Source: Adenanthera pavonina
Taxonomy: Eukaryota; Streptophyta; Magnoliopsida; Fabales; Fabaceae
Direction: 5' to 3'
Assembly (NCBI GenBank): GCA_026686845.1
Contig: JAIVEN010000045.1
Location: forward strand, 176,097 to 240,096
Length of the DNA stretch: 64,000 nucleotides
A program made the translations under genes and the position numbers. Below the pieces are notes generated by a model. That model made no database searches and was not told the origin of the DNA. It worked only from the letters and a program-made list of their open reading frames with translations. Below, piece by piece: positions 8,194 through 21,345 of this stretch. Every line of letters begins with the position of its first letter. The first letter of the stretch is position 1.

Positions 8194-11100
8194 TGTTCAT
8201 TTCATCATACAAGGCTCAAATTGGTGTGAGTATTTCGGATAAAATCACTAGCTCACTTCGTGTTGCAAATTTCGTGAGATTTTTCTGATTTCTTTTGCTT
8301 TTCATAGCATTTTCATAAAGTTGGATCGTTTGGCCAAAATGGCGTGATGATGAACCGGAATTGTGCACGTTTCTTCCAACTAGACTCGAACTATTGTGAG
8401 TAAGCCGCATAAACTCCCTACCTCGCTTAGAATTCCAAATCTTGTGGCATTCTCCTCCTCAGAGGCTCCTGATGAATGTTTAGAAACCTGGAACTTTCGA
8501 ACAAAATGAGGTTAAAGCGGAATCTGATTGTGTTCATTTCATCATACAACGCTCAAATTGGTGTGAGTATTTCGGATAAAATCACTAGCTCACTTCGTGT
8601 TGCAAATTTCGTGAGATTTTCCGATTTCTTTTGCTTTTCATAGCATTTTCATAAAGTTGGATCGTTTGGCCAAAATGGCGTGATGATGAAGCCGAATTGT
8701 GCAAGTTTCTTCCAGCTGGACTCGACTTGTTGTGAGTAAGCCGCATAAACTCCCTACCTCGCTTAGAATTCCAAATCTTGTGGCATTCTCCTCCTCAAAG
8801 GCTCCTGATGAATGTTTAGAAACCTGGAACTTTCGAACAAAATGAGGCTAAAGCGGAATCTGATTGTGTTCATTTCATCATATAAGGCTCAAATTGGTGT
8901 GAGTATTTAGGATAAAAGCACTAGCTCACTTCATGTTGCAAATTTCGTGAGATTTTCCGATTTCTTTTGCTTTTCATAGCATTTTCATAAAGTTGGATCG
9001 TTTGGCCAAAATGGTGTCATGATGAAGCCGAATTGTGCACGTTTCTTCCAACTAGACTCGAATTGTTGTGAGTAAGCCGCATAAACTCCCTACCTCGCCT
9101 ACAATTCCAAATCTTATGGTATTCTCCTCCTTAGAGGCTCCTGATGAATGTTTAGAAACCTGGAACTTTCAAACAAAATGAGATTAAAGCGGAATCCGAT
9201 TGTGTTCATTTCATCATCCATGGCTCAAATTCGTGTGAGGATGTCGGATAAAATCACTAGGTCACTTCGTTTTGCAAATTTTGTGAGATTTTCCGATTTC
9301 TTTTGCTTTTCATAGCTTTTTCATAAAGTTGGATCGTTTGGCCAAAATGGCGTGATGATGAAGCCGAATTGTGCAAGTTTCTTCCAGCTGGACTCGACTT
9401 GTTGTGAGTAAGCCGCATAAACTCCCTACCTCTCTTAGAATTCCAAATCTTGTGGCATTCTCCTCCTCAGAGGCTCCTCATGAATGTTTAGAAACCTGGA
9501 ACATTCGAACAAAATGAGGTAAAAACGGAATCCGATTGTGTTCATTTCATCATCCATGGCTCAAATTCGTGTGAGGATGTCGGATAAAATCACTAGCTCA
9601 CTTCGTTTTGCAAATTTCGTGAGATTTTCCGATTTCTTTTGCTTTTCATAGCTTTTTCATAAAGTTGAATCGTTTGGCCAAAACGGGCGTGATTGATGAA
9701 GCCGAATTGTGCAAGTTTCTTCCAACTGGACTCGACTTGTTGTGAGTAAGCCGCATAAACTCCCTACCTCGCTTAGAATTCCAAATCTTGTGGCATTCTC
9801 CTCCTTAGAGGCTCCTGATGAATGTTTAGAAACCTGGAACTTTCGAACAAAATGAGGTTAAAGCGGAATCTGATTGTGTTCATTTCATCATATAAGGCTC
9901 AAATTGGTGTGAGTATTTCGGATAAAATAACTAGCTCACTTCGTGTTGCAAATTTCGTGAGATTTTCCGATTTCTTTTGCTTTTCATAGCATTTTCATAA
10001 AGTTGGATCGTTTGGCCAAAATGGCGTGATGATGAACCCGAATTGTGCAAGTTTCTTCCAACCAGACTCGAACTATTGTGAGTAAGCCGCATAAACTCCC
10101 TACCTCGCTTAGAATTCCAAATCTTGTGGCATTCTCCTCCTTAGAGGCTCCTGATGAATGTTTAGAAACCTGGAACTTTCGAATAAAATGATGTTATAGC
10201 AGAATCTGATTGTGTTCATTTCATCATCCAAGGCTCAAATTGGTGTGAGTATTTCGGATAAAAACTACTAGCTCACTTCATGTTGCAAATTTCGTGAGAT
10301 TTTCTGATTTCTTTTGCTTTTCATAGCATTTTCATAAAGTTGGATCGTTTGGCCAAAATGGTGTCATGATGAACCCGAATTGTGCAAGCTTCTTCCAGCT
10401 GGACTCGACTTGTTGTGAGTTAGCCGCATAAACTCCCTACCTCGCTTAGAATTCCAAATCTTGTGGCATTCTCCTCCTTAGAGGCTCCTGATGAATGTTT
10501 AGAAACCTGGAACTTTCGAACAAAATGAGGTTAAAGCGGAATCTGATTGTGTTCATTTCATCATACAAGGCTCAAATTGGTGTGAGTATTTCGGATAAAA
10601 GCACTAGTTCACTTCATGTTGCAAATTTCGTGAGATTTTCCGATTTCTTTTGCTTTTCATAGCATTTTCATAAAGTTGGATCGTTTGGCCAAAATGGTGT
10701 CATGATGAACCCGAATTGTGCAAGCTTCTTCCAGCTGGACTCGACTTGTTGTGAGTAAGCCGCATAAACTCCCTACCTCTCTTAGAATTCCAAATCTTGT
10801 GGCATTCTCCTCCTTAGAGGCTCCTGATGAATGTTTAGAAACCTGGAACTTTCGAACAAAATGAGGTTAAAGCGGAATCTGATTGTGTTCATTTCATCAT
10901 ATAAGGCTCAAATTGGTGTGAGTATTTCGGATAAAATCACTAGCTCACTTCGTGTTGCAAATTTCGTGAGATTTTCTGATTTCTTTTGCTTTTCATAGCA
11001 TTTTCATAAAGTTGGATCGTTTGGCCAAAATAGTGTCATGATGAAGCCGAATTGTGCAAGTTTCTTCCAACTGGACTCGACTTGTTGTGAGTAAGCCGCA

Positions 11101-11252
11101 TAAACTCCCTACCTGGCTTAGAATTCCAAATCTTGTGGCATTCTCCTCCTTAGAGGCTCCTGATGAATGTTTAGAAACCTGGAACTGTCGAACAAAATGA
11201 GGTTAAGCAGAATCTGATTTTTGTTCATTTAATTAAACAAGGCTCAAATTGG
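8194..11252 (+). repeat. Satellite array right of the LTR, including a copy of 673-2130
   Basis: The 336-bp dimers resume. The stretch 8898-10350 is a diverged copy of 673-2130 at an offset of about 8225 bp. It shares rare variants such as CTTATGGTATTCTCC (near 890 and 9114), CTCTCTTAGAATTCC-type B halves and CCAACCAGACTCGAACTATT (near 1832 and 10059). The LTR is not part of either copy. The last part (about 10570-11250) is itself copied at about 14950-15630. No gene is seen. Confidence 0.93.
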
Positions 11253-11421
11253 TGTGAGGATGTGGGATAAACACACTAGCTCAATTCATTTCGCAAATTT
11301 CATGAGGTTTTCAATTTTCAGTTGCTTTTCAAAGCATTTTGATAAAGATGAATCGTTTGGCCAAAACGGCGTGATGATGAAGCCGAATTGTGCAAGTTTC
11401 TTCCAACTGGACTTGACTTGT
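11253..11421 (+). repeat. Divergent A half (third subfamily), copy 1
   Basis: This A half reads TGTGAGGATGTGGGATAAAC, CTCAATTCATTTCGCAAATT, TCATGAGGTTTTCAATTTTC and GATAAAGATGAATCG, and is preceded by TTAATTAAACAAGG. It differs from ordinary A halves at many sites and keeps the TTTGGCCAAA palindrome. It is followed by a B half with the GTAAGCTGC variant. Confidence 0.85.
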
Positions 11422-12260
11422 TGTGAGTAAGCTGCATAAACTCCCTACCTCGCTTAGAATTCCAAATCTTGTGGCATTCTCCTCCTTAGAGGCTCCTGAT
11501 GAATGTTTAGAAACCTGGAACTTTCGAATAAAATGAGGTTATAGCGGAATCTGATTGTGTTCTTTTCATCATGCAAGGCTCAAATTGGTGTGAGTATTTC
11601 GGATAAAATCACTAGCTCACTTCGTGTTGCAAATTTCGTGAGATTTTCTGATTTCTTTTGCTTTTCATAGCATTTTCATAAAGTTGGATCGTTTGGCCAA
11701 AATAGTGTCATGATGAAGCCGAATTGTGCAAGTTTCTTCCAACTGGACTCGACTTGTTGTGAGTAAGCCGCATAAACTCCCTACCTCGCTTAGAATTCCA
11801 AATCTTGTGGCATTCTCCTCCTTAGAGGCTCCTGATGAATGTTTATAAACCTGGAACTTTCGAATAAAATGAGGTTATAGCGGAATCTGATTGTGTTCAT
11901 TTCATCATATAAGGCTCAAATTGGTGTGAGTATTTCGGATAAAATCACTAGCTCACTTCGTGTTGCAAATTTCGTGAGATTTTCTGATTTCTTTTGCTTT
12001 TCATAGCATTTTCATAAAGTTAGATCGTTTGGCCAAAACGGCGTGATGATGAAGCCGAATTGTGCAAGTTTCTTCCAACTGGACTCGACTTGTTGTGAGT
12101 AAGCCGCATAAACTCCCTACCTCGCTTAGAATTCCAAATCTTGTGGCATTCTCCTCCTTAGAGGCTCTGATGAATGTTTAGAAACCTGGAACTTTCGAAC
12201 AAAATGAGGTTAAAGCAGAATCTGATTTTTGTTCATTTAATTAAACAAGGCTCAAATTGG

Positions 12261-12428
12261 TGTGAGGATGTGGGATAAACACACTAGCTCAATTCATATC
12301 GCAAATTTCATGAGGTTTTCAATTTTCAGTTGCTTTTCAAAGCATTTGATAAAGATGAATCGTTTGGCCAAAACGGCGTGACGATGAAGCCGAATTGTGC
12401 AAGTTTCTTCCAACTGGACTTGACTTGT
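12261..12428 (+). repeat. Divergent A half, copy 2
   Basis: Same subfamily as 11253-11421, with CATATCGCAAATT in place of CATTTCGCAAATT and GTGACGATG in place of GTGATGATG. Both changes are also present at 13946, which ties copies 2 and 4 together as corresponding positions of the 1680-bp unit. Confidence 0.85.
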
Positions 12429-12933
12429 TGTGAGTAAGCTGCATAAACTCCCTACCTCGCTTAGAATTCCAAATCTTGTGGCATTCTCCTCCTTAGAGGC
12501 TCCTGATGAATGTTTAGAAACCTGGAACTTTCGAATAAAATGAGGTTATAGCGGAATCTGATTGTGTTCTTTTCATCATGCAAGGCTCAAATTGGTGTGA
12601 GTATTTCGGATAAAATCACTAGCTCACTTCGTGTTGCAAATTTCGTGAGATTTTCTGATTTCTTTTGCTTTTCATAGCATTTTCATAAAGTTGGATCGTT
12701 TGGCCAAAATAGTGTCATGATGAAGCCGAATTGTGCAAGTTTCTTCCAACTGGACTCGACTTGTTGTGAGTAAGCCGCATAAACTCCCTACCCTCGCTTA
12801 GAATTCCAAATCTTGTGGCATTCTCCTCCTTAGAGGCTCCTGATGAATGTTTATAAACCTGGAACTTTCGAATAAAATGAGGTTAAAGCAGAATCTGATT
12901 TTTGTTCATTTAATTAAACAAGGCTCAAATTGG

Positions 12934-13102
12934 TGTGAGGATGTGGGATAAACACACTAGCTCAATTCATTTCGCAAATTTCATGAGGTTTTCAATTTTC
13001 AGTTGCTTTTCAAAGCATTTTGATAAAGATGAATCGTTTGGCCAAAACGGCGTGATGATGAAGCCGAATTGTGCAAGTTTCTTCCAACTGGACTTGACTT
13101 GT
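12934..13102 (+). repeat. Divergent A half, copy 3
   Basis: Same subfamily. It shares the CATTTCGCAAATT state with copy 1 (11253), 1681 bp upstream, which marks it as the corresponding position in the second 5-dimer unit. Confidence 0.85.
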
Positions 13103-13945
13103 TGTGAGTAAGCTGCAATAAACTCCCTACCTCGCTTAGAATTCCAAATCTTGTGGCATTCTCCTCCTTAGAGGCTCCTGATGAATGTTTAGAAAACCTG
13201 GAACTTTCGAATAAAATGAGGTTATAGCGGAATCTGATTGTGTTCTTTTCATCATGCAAGGCTCAAATTGGTGTGAGTATTTCGGATAAAATCACTAGCT
13301 CACTTCGTGTTGCAAATTTCGTGAGATTTTCTGATTTCTTTTGCTTTTCATAGCATTTTCATAAAGTTGGATCGTTTGGCCAAAATAGTGTCATGATGAA
13401 GCCGAATTGTGCAAGTTTCTTCCAACTGGACTCGACTTGTTGTGAGTAAGCCGCATAAACTCCCTACCTCGCTTAGAATTCCAAATCTTGTGGCATTCTC
13501 CTCCTTAGAGGCTCCTGATGAATGTTTATAAACCTGGAACTTTCGAATAAAATGAGGTTATAGCGGAATCTGATTGTGTTCATTTCATCATATAAGGCTC
13601 AAATTGGTGTGAGTATTTCGGATAAAATCACTAGCTCACTTCGTGTTGCAAATTTCGTGAGATTTTCTGATTTCTTTTGCTTTTCATAGCATTTTCATAA
13701 AGTTAGATCGTTTGGCCAAAACGGCGTGATGATGAAGCCGAATTGTGCAAGTTTCTTCCAACTGGACTCGACTTGTTGTGAGTAAGCCGCATAAACTCCC
13801 TACCTCGCTTAGAATTCCAAATCTTGTGGCATTCTCCTCCTTAGAGGCTCCTGATGAATGTTTAGAAACCTGGAACTTTCGAACAAAATGAGGTTAAAGC
13901 AGAATCTGATTTTTGTTCATTTAATTAAACAAGGCTCAAATTGGG

Positions 13946-14119
13946 TGTGAGGATGTGGGATAAACACACTAGCTCAATTCATATCGCAAATTAAATTTCA
14001 TGAGGTTTTCAATTTTCAGTTGCTTTTCAAAGCATTTTGATAAAGATGAATCGTTTGGCCAAAACGGCGTGACGATGAAGCCGAATTGTGCAAGTTTCTT
14101 CCAACTGGACTTGACTTGT
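13946..14119 (+). repeat. Divergent A half, copy 4, with small insertion
   Basis: Same subfamily and same private changes as copy 2. It is about 5 bp longer because AAATT is duplicated near 13988 (reads GCAAATTAAATTTCATG). Confidence 0.85.
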
Positions 14120-15631
14120 TGTGAGTAAGCTGCATAAACTCCCTACCTCGCTTAGAATTCCAAATCTTGTGGCATTCTCCTCCTTAGAGGCTCCTGATGA
14201 ATGTTTAGAAACCTGGAACTTTCGAATAAAATGAGGTTATAGCGGAATCTGATTGTGTTCTTTTCATCATGCAAGGCTCAAATTGGTGTGAGTATTTCGG
14301 ATAAAATCACTAGCTCACTTCGTGTTGCAAATTTCGTGAGATTTTCTGATTTCTTTTGCTTTTCATAGCATTTTCATAAAGTTGGATCGTTTGGCCAAAA
14401 TAGTGTCATGATGAAGCCGAATTGTGCAAGTTTCTTCCAACTGGACTCGACTTGTTGTGAGTAAGCCGCATAAACTCCCTACCTCGCTTAGAATTCCAAA
14501 TCTTGTGGCATTCTCCTCCTTAGAGGCTCCTGATGAATGTTTATAAACCTGGAACTTTCGAATAAAATGAGGTTATAGCGGAATCTGATTGTGTTCATTT
14601 CATCATATAAGGCTCAAATTGGTGTGAGTATTTCGGATAAAATCACTAGCTCACTTCGTGTTGCAAATTTCGTGAGATTTTCTGATTTCTTTTGCTTTTC
14701 ATAGCATTTTCATAAAGTTAGATCGTTTGGCCAAAACGGCGTGATGATGAAGCCGAATTGTGCAAGTTTCTTCCAACTGGACTCGACTTGTTGTGAGTAA
14801 GCCGCATAAACTCCCTACCTCGCTTAGAATTCCAAATCTTGTGGCATTCTCCTCCTTAGAGGCTCCTGATGAATGTTTAGAAACCTGGAACTTTCGAACA
14901 AAATGAGGTTAAAGCGGAATCTGATTGTGTTCTTTTCATCATACAAGGCTCAAATTGGTGTGAGTATTTCGGATAAAAGCACTAGTTCACTTCATGTTGC
15001 AAATTTCGTGAGATTTTCCGATTTCTTTTGCTTTTCATAGCATTTTCATAAAGTTGGATCGTTTGGCCAAAATGGTGTCATGATGAACCCGAATTGTGCA
15101 AGCTTCTTCCAGCTGGACTCGACTTGTTGTGAGTAAGCCGCATAAACTCCCTACCTCGCTTAGAATTCCAAATCTTGTGGCATTCTCCTCCTTAGAGGCT
15201 CCTGATGAATGTTTAGAAACCTGGAACTTTCGAACAAAATGAGGTTAAAGCGGAATCTGATTGTGTTCATTTCATCATATAAGGCTCAAATTGGTGTGAG
15301 TATTTCGGATAAAATCACTAGCTCACTTCGTGTTGCAAATTTCGTGAGATTTTCTGATTTCTTTTGCTTTTCATAGCATTTTCATAAAGTTGGATCGTTT
15401 GGCCAAAATAGTGTCATGATGAAGCCGAATTGTGCAAGTTTCTTCCAACTGGACTCGACTTGTTGTGAGTAAGCCGCATAAACTCCCTACCTGGCTTAGA
15501 ATTCCAAATCTTGTGGCATTCTCCTCCTTAGAGGCTCCTGATGAATGTTTAGAAACCTGGAACTGTCGAACAAAATGAGGTTAAAGCAGAATCTGATTTT
15601 TGTTCATTTAATTAAACAAGGCTCAAATTGG

Positions 15632-15800
15632 TGTGAGGATGTGGGATAAACACACTAGCTCAATTCATTTCGCAAATTTCATGAGGTTTTCAATTTTCAG
15701 TTGCTTTTCAAAGCATTTTGATAAAGATGAATCGTTTGGCCAAAACGGCGTGATGATGAAGCCGAATTGTGCAAGTTTCTTCCAACTGGACTTGACTTGT
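15632..15800 (+). repeat. Divergent A half, copy 5
   Basis: This is the last full copy of the divergent subfamily in the window. It lies at the junction between the 1680-bp block and the 1008-bp block, and corresponds to copy 1 in the duplicated flank. Confidence 0.82.
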
Positions 15801-18800
15801 TGTGAGTAAGCCGCATAAACTCCCTACCTCGCTTAGAATTCCAAATCTGGTGGCATTCTCCTCCTTAGAGGCTCCTGATGAATGTTTAGAAACCTGGAAC
15901 TTTCGAATAAAATGAGGTTATAGCCGAATCTGATTGTGTTCATTTCATCATGCAAGGCTCAAATTGGTGTGAGTATTTCGGATAAAAGCACTAGCTCACT
16001 TCATGTTGCAAATTTCGTGAGATTTTCCGATTTCTTTTGCTTTTCATAGCATTTTCATAAAGTTGGATCGTTTGGCCAAAATGGCGTGATGATGAAGCCG
16101 AATTGTGCAAGTTTCTTCCAGCTGGACTCGACTTGTTTTGAGTAAGCCGCATAAACTCCCTACCTCGCCTAAAATTCCAAATCTTGTTGCATTCTCCTCC
16201 TTCGAGGCTCCTGATGAATGTTTAGAAACCTGGAACTTTCGAACAAAATGAGGTTAAAGCGGAATCTGATTGTGTTCATTTCATCATATAAGGCTCAAAT
16301 TGGTGTGAGTATTTCGGATAAAAGCACTAGCTCACTTCGTGTTGCAAATTTCGTGAGATTTTCCGATTTCTTTTGCTTTTCATAGCATTTTCATAAAGTT
16401 AGATCGTTTGGCCAAAATGGTGTCATAATGAAGCCGAATTGTACAAGTTTCTTCCAACTGGACTCGAGCTGTTGTGAGTAAGCCGCATAAACTCCCTACC
16501 TCGCTTAGAATTCCAAATCTTGTGGCATTCTCCTCCTCATAGGCTCCTGATGAATGTTTAGAAACCTGGAACTTTCGAACAAAATGAGGTTAAAGCGGAA
16601 TCTGATTGTGTTCATTTCATCATACAAGGCTCAAATTGGTTTGAGTATTTCGGATAAAAGCACTAGCTCACTTCCTGTTGCAAATTTCGTGAGATTTTCC
16701 GATTTCTTTTGCTTTTCATAGCATTTTCATAAAGTTGGATCGTTTGGCCAAAATGGCGTGATGATGAAGCCGAATTGTGCAAGTTTCTTCCAACTGGACT
16801 TGACTTGTTGTGAGTAAGCCGCATAAACTCCCTACCTCGCTTAGAATTCCAAATCTGGTGGCATTCTCCTCCTTAGAGGCTCCTGATGAATGTTTAGAAA
16901 CCTGGAACTTTCGAATAAAATGAGGTTATAGCCGAATCTGATTGTGTTAATTTCATCATGCAAGGCTCAAATTGGTGTGAGTATTTCGGATAAAAGCACT
17001 AGCTCTCTTCCTGTTGCAAATTTCGTGAGATTTTCCGATTTCTTTTGCTTTTCATAGCATTTTCATAAAGTTGGATCGTTTGGCCAAAATGGCATGATGA
17101 TGAAGCCGAATTGTGCAAGTTTCTTCCAGCTGGACTCGACTTGTTTTGAGTAAGCCGCATAAACTCCCTACCTCGCCTAAAATTCCAAATCTTGTTGCAT
17201 TCTCCTCCTTAGAGGCTCCTGATGAATGTTTAGAAACCTGGAACTTTCGAACAAAATGAGGTTAAAGCGGAATCTGATTGTGTTCATTTCATCATATAAG
17301 GCTCAAATTGGTGTGAGTATTTCGGATAAAAGCACTAGCTCACTTCGTGTTGCAAATTTCGTGAGATTTTCCGATTTCTTTTGCTTTTCATAGCATTTTC
17401 ATAAAGTTAGATCGTTTGGCCAAAATGGTGTCATAATGAAGCCGAATTGTGCAAGTTTCTTCCAACTGGACTCGAGTTGTTGTGAGTAAGCCGCATAAAC
17501 TCCCTACCTCGCTTAGAATTCCAAATCTTGTGGCATTCTCCTCCTCAGAGGCTCCTGATGAATGTTTAGAAACCTGGAACTTTCGAACAAAATGAGGTTA
17601 AAGCGGAATCTGATTGTGTTCATTTCATCATACAAGGCTCAAATTGGTTTGAGTATTTCGGATAAAAGCACTAGCTCACTTCCTGTTGCAAATTTCGTGA
17701 GATTTTCCGATTTCTTTTGCTTTTCATAGCATTTTCATAAAGTTGGATCGTTTGGCCAAAATGGCGTGATGATGAAGCCGAATTGTGCAAGTTTCTTCCA
17801 ACTGGACTTGACTTGTTGTGAGTAAGCCGCATAAACTCCCTACCTCGCTTAGAATTCCAAATCTGGTGGCATTCTCCTCCTTAGAGGCTCCTGATGAATG
17901 TTTAGAAACCTGGAACTTTCGAATAAAATGAGGTTATAGCCGAATCTGATTGTGTTCATTTCATCATGCAAGGCTCAAATTGGTGTGAGTATTTCGGATA
18001 AAAGCACTAGCTCACTTCCTGTTGCAAATTTTGTGAGATTTTCCGATTTCTTTTGCTTTTCATAGCATTTTCATAAAGTTGGATCGTTTGGCCAAAATGG
18101 CGTGATGATGAAGCCGAATTGTGCAAGTTTCTTCCAGCTGGATTCGACTTGTTTTGAGTAAGCCGCATAAACTCCCTACCTCGCCTAAAATTCCAAATCT
18201 TGTTGCATTCTCCTCCTTAGAGGCTCCTGATGAATGTTTAGAAACCTGGAACTTTCGAACAAAATGAGGTTAAAGCGGAATCTGATTGTGTTCATTTCAT
18301 CATATAAGGCTCAAATTGGTGTGAGTATTTCGGATAAAAGCACTAGCTCACTTCGTGTTGCAAATTTCGTGAGATTTTCCGATTTCTTTTGCTTTTCATA
18401 GCATTTTCATAAAGTTAGATCGTTTGGCCAAAATGGTGTCATAATGAAGCCGAATTGTGCAAGTTTCTTCCAACTGGACTCGAGTTGTTGTGAGTAAGCC
18501 GCATAAACTCCCTACCTCGCTTAGAATTCCAAATCTTGTGGCATTCTCCTCCTCAGAGGCTCCTGATGAATGTTTATAAACCTGGAACTTTCGAACAAAA
18601 GGAGGTTAAAGCGGAATCTGATTGTGTTCATTTCATCATACAAGGCTCAAATTGGTGTGAGTATTTCGGATAAAAGCACTAGCTCACTTCCTGTTGCAAA
18701 TTTCGTGAGATTTTCCGATTTCTTTTGCTTTTCATAGCATTTTCATAAAGTTGGATCGTTTGGCCAAAATGACGTGATGATGAAGCCGAATTGTGCAAGT

Positions 18801-21345
18801 TTCTTCCAGCTGGATTCGACTTGTTTTGAGTAAGCCGCATAAACTCCCTACCTCGCCTAAAATTCCAAATCTTGTTGCATTCTCCTCCTCAGAGGCTCCT
18901 GATGAATGTTTAGAAACCTGGAACTTTCGAACAAAATGAGGTTAAAGCGGAATCTGATTGTGTTCATTTCATCATACAAGGCTCAAATTGGTGTGAGTAT
19001 TTCGGATAAAAGCACTAGCTCACTTCATGTTGCAAATTTCGTGAGATTTTCCGATTTCTTTTGCTTTTCATAGCATTTTCATAAAGTTGGATCGTTTGGC
19101 CAAAATGGCGTGATGATGAAGCCGAATTGTGCAAGTTTCTTCCAACTGGACTTGACTTGTTGTGAGTAAGCCGCATAAACTCCCTACCTCGCTTAGAATT
19201 CCAAATCTGGTGGCATTCTCCTCCTTAGAGGCTCCTGATGAATGTTTAGAAACCTGGAACTTTCGAATAAAATGAGGTTATAGCCGAATCTGATTGTGTT
19301 AATTTCATCATGCAAGGCTCAAATTGGTGTGAGTATTTCGGATAAAAGCACTAGCTCACTTCCTGTTGCAAATTTTGTGAGATTTTCCGATTTCTTTTGC
19401 TTTTCATAGCATTTTCATAAAGTTGGATCGTTTGGCCAAAATGGCGTGATGATGAAGCCGAATTGTGCAAGTTTCTTCCAGCTGGATTCGACTTGTTTTG
19501 AGTAAGCCGCATAAACTCCCTATCTCGCCTAAAATTCCAAATCTTGTTGCATTCTCCTCCTTAGAGGCTCCTGATGAATGTTTAGAAACCTGGAACTTTC
19601 GAACAAAATGAGGTTAAAGCGGAATCTGATTGTGTTCATTCCATCATATAAGGCTCAAATTGGTGTGAGTATTTCGGATAAAAGCACTAGCTCACTTCGT
19701 GTTGCAAATTTCGTGAGATTTTCCGATTTCTTTTGCTTTTCATAGCATTTTCATAAAGTTAGATCGTTTGGCCAAAATGGTGTCATAATGAAGCTGAATT
19801 GTGCAAGTTTCTTCCAACTGGACTCGAGTTGTTGTGAGTAAGCCGCATAAACTCCCTACCTCGCTTAGAATTCCAAATCTTGTGGCATTCTCCTCCTCAG
19901 AGGCTCCTGATGAATGTTTAGAACCTGGAACTTTCGAACAAAATGAGGTTAAAGCGGAATCTGATTGTGTTCATTTCATCATACAAGGCTCAAATTGGTG
20001 TGAGTATTTCGGATAAAAGCACTAGCTCACTTCGTGTTGCAAATTTCGTGAGATTTTCCGATTTCTTTTGCTTTTCATAGCATTTTCATAAAGTTGGATC
20101 GTTTGGCCAAAATGGCGTGATGATGAAGCCGAATTGTGCAAGTTTCTTCCAACTGGACTCGACTTGTTGTGAGTAAGCCGCATAAACTCCCTACCTCGCT
20201 TAGAATTCCAAATCTTGTGGCATTCTCCTCCTCAGAGGCTCCTGATGAATGTTTAGAAACCTGGAACTTTCGAACAAAATGAGGCTAAAGTGGAATCTGA
20301 TTGTGTTCATTTCATCATGCAAGGCTCAAATTGGTTGTGAGTATTTCGGATAAAAGCACTAGCTCACTTCGTGTTGCAAATTTTGTGAGATTTTTCGATT
20401 TCTTTTGCTTTTCATAGCATTTTCATAAAGTTGGATCGTTTGGCCAAAATGACGTGATGATGAAGCCGAATTGTGCAAGTTTCTTCCAGCTGGATTCGAC
20501 TTGTTTTGAGTAAGCCGCATAAACTCCCTACCTCGCCTAAAATTCCAAATCTTGTTGCATTCTCCTCCTTAGAGGCTCCTGATGAATGTTTAGAAACCTG
20601 GAACTTTCGAACAAAATGAGGTTAAAGCGGAATCTGATTGTGTTCATTTCATCATATAAGGCTCAAATTGGGTGTGAGTATTTCGGATAAAAGCACTAGC
20701 TCACTTCGTGTTGCAAATTTCGTGAGATTTTCCGATTTCTTTTGCTTTTCATAGCATTTTCATAAAGTTAGATCGTTTGGCCAAAATGGTGTCATAATGA
20801 AGCCGAATTGTGCAAGTTTCTTCCAACTGGACTCGACTTGTTGTGAGTAAGCCGCATAAACTCCCTACCTCGCTTAGAATTCCAAATCTTGTGGCATTCT
20901 CCTCCTCAGAGGCTCCTGATGAATGTTTAGAAACCTGGAACTTTTCGAACAAAATGAGGTTAAAGCGGAATCTGATTGTGTTCATTTCATCATACAAGGC
21001 TCAAATTGGTGTGAGTATTTCGGATAAAAGCACTAGCTCACTTCATGTTGCAAATTACGTGAGATTTTCCGATTTCTTTGCTTTTCATAGCATTTTCATA
21101 AAGTTGGATCGTTTGGCCAAAATGATGTCATGATGAAGCTGAATTTTGCAAGTTTCTTCCAACTGGACTTGACTTGTTGTGAGTAAGCCGCATAAACTCC
21201 CTACCTCGCTTAGAATTCCAAATCTTGTGGCATTCTCCTCCTCAGAGGCTCCTAATGAATGTTTAGAAACCTGGAACTTTCGAACAAAATGAGGTTAAAG
21301 CGGAATCTGATTGTGTTTCATTTCATCATACAAGGCTCAAATTGG
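15632..21345 (+). repeat. 1008-bp (3-dimer) higher-order repeat block
   Basis: Three distinguishable dimers repeat in order. The first has CTTGACTTG with AATCTGGTGGC (CCAAATCTGG at 15841, 16849, 17857, 19201). The second has GTTTTGAG (16135, 17143, 18151, 18823, 19495, 20503). The third has TGTCATAATG (16421, 17429, 18437, 19781, 20790). Spacing is exactly 1008 bp in the first cycles, then 672 or 1344 where a dimer was lost or gained. Adjacent cycles are nearly identical, so this block is young. Confidence 0.9.

Larger units (their letters stand above)
11253..15631 (+). repeat. 1680-bp (5-dimer) higher-order repeat block
   Basis: The block is marked by a divergent A half at 11253, 12261, 12934, 13946 and 15632. 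Spacings 11253-12934 (1681) and 12261-13946 (1685) show that five dimers form one unit, copied in tandem from about 11253 to 14620. Within each unit the divergent halves are three and two dimers apart. The remaining 14900-15631 matches about 10570-11250, sharing CACTAGTTCACTTC, CTACCTGGCTTAG and GGAACTGTCG. The unit and its left flank were therefore duplicated together. Confidence 0.88.
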
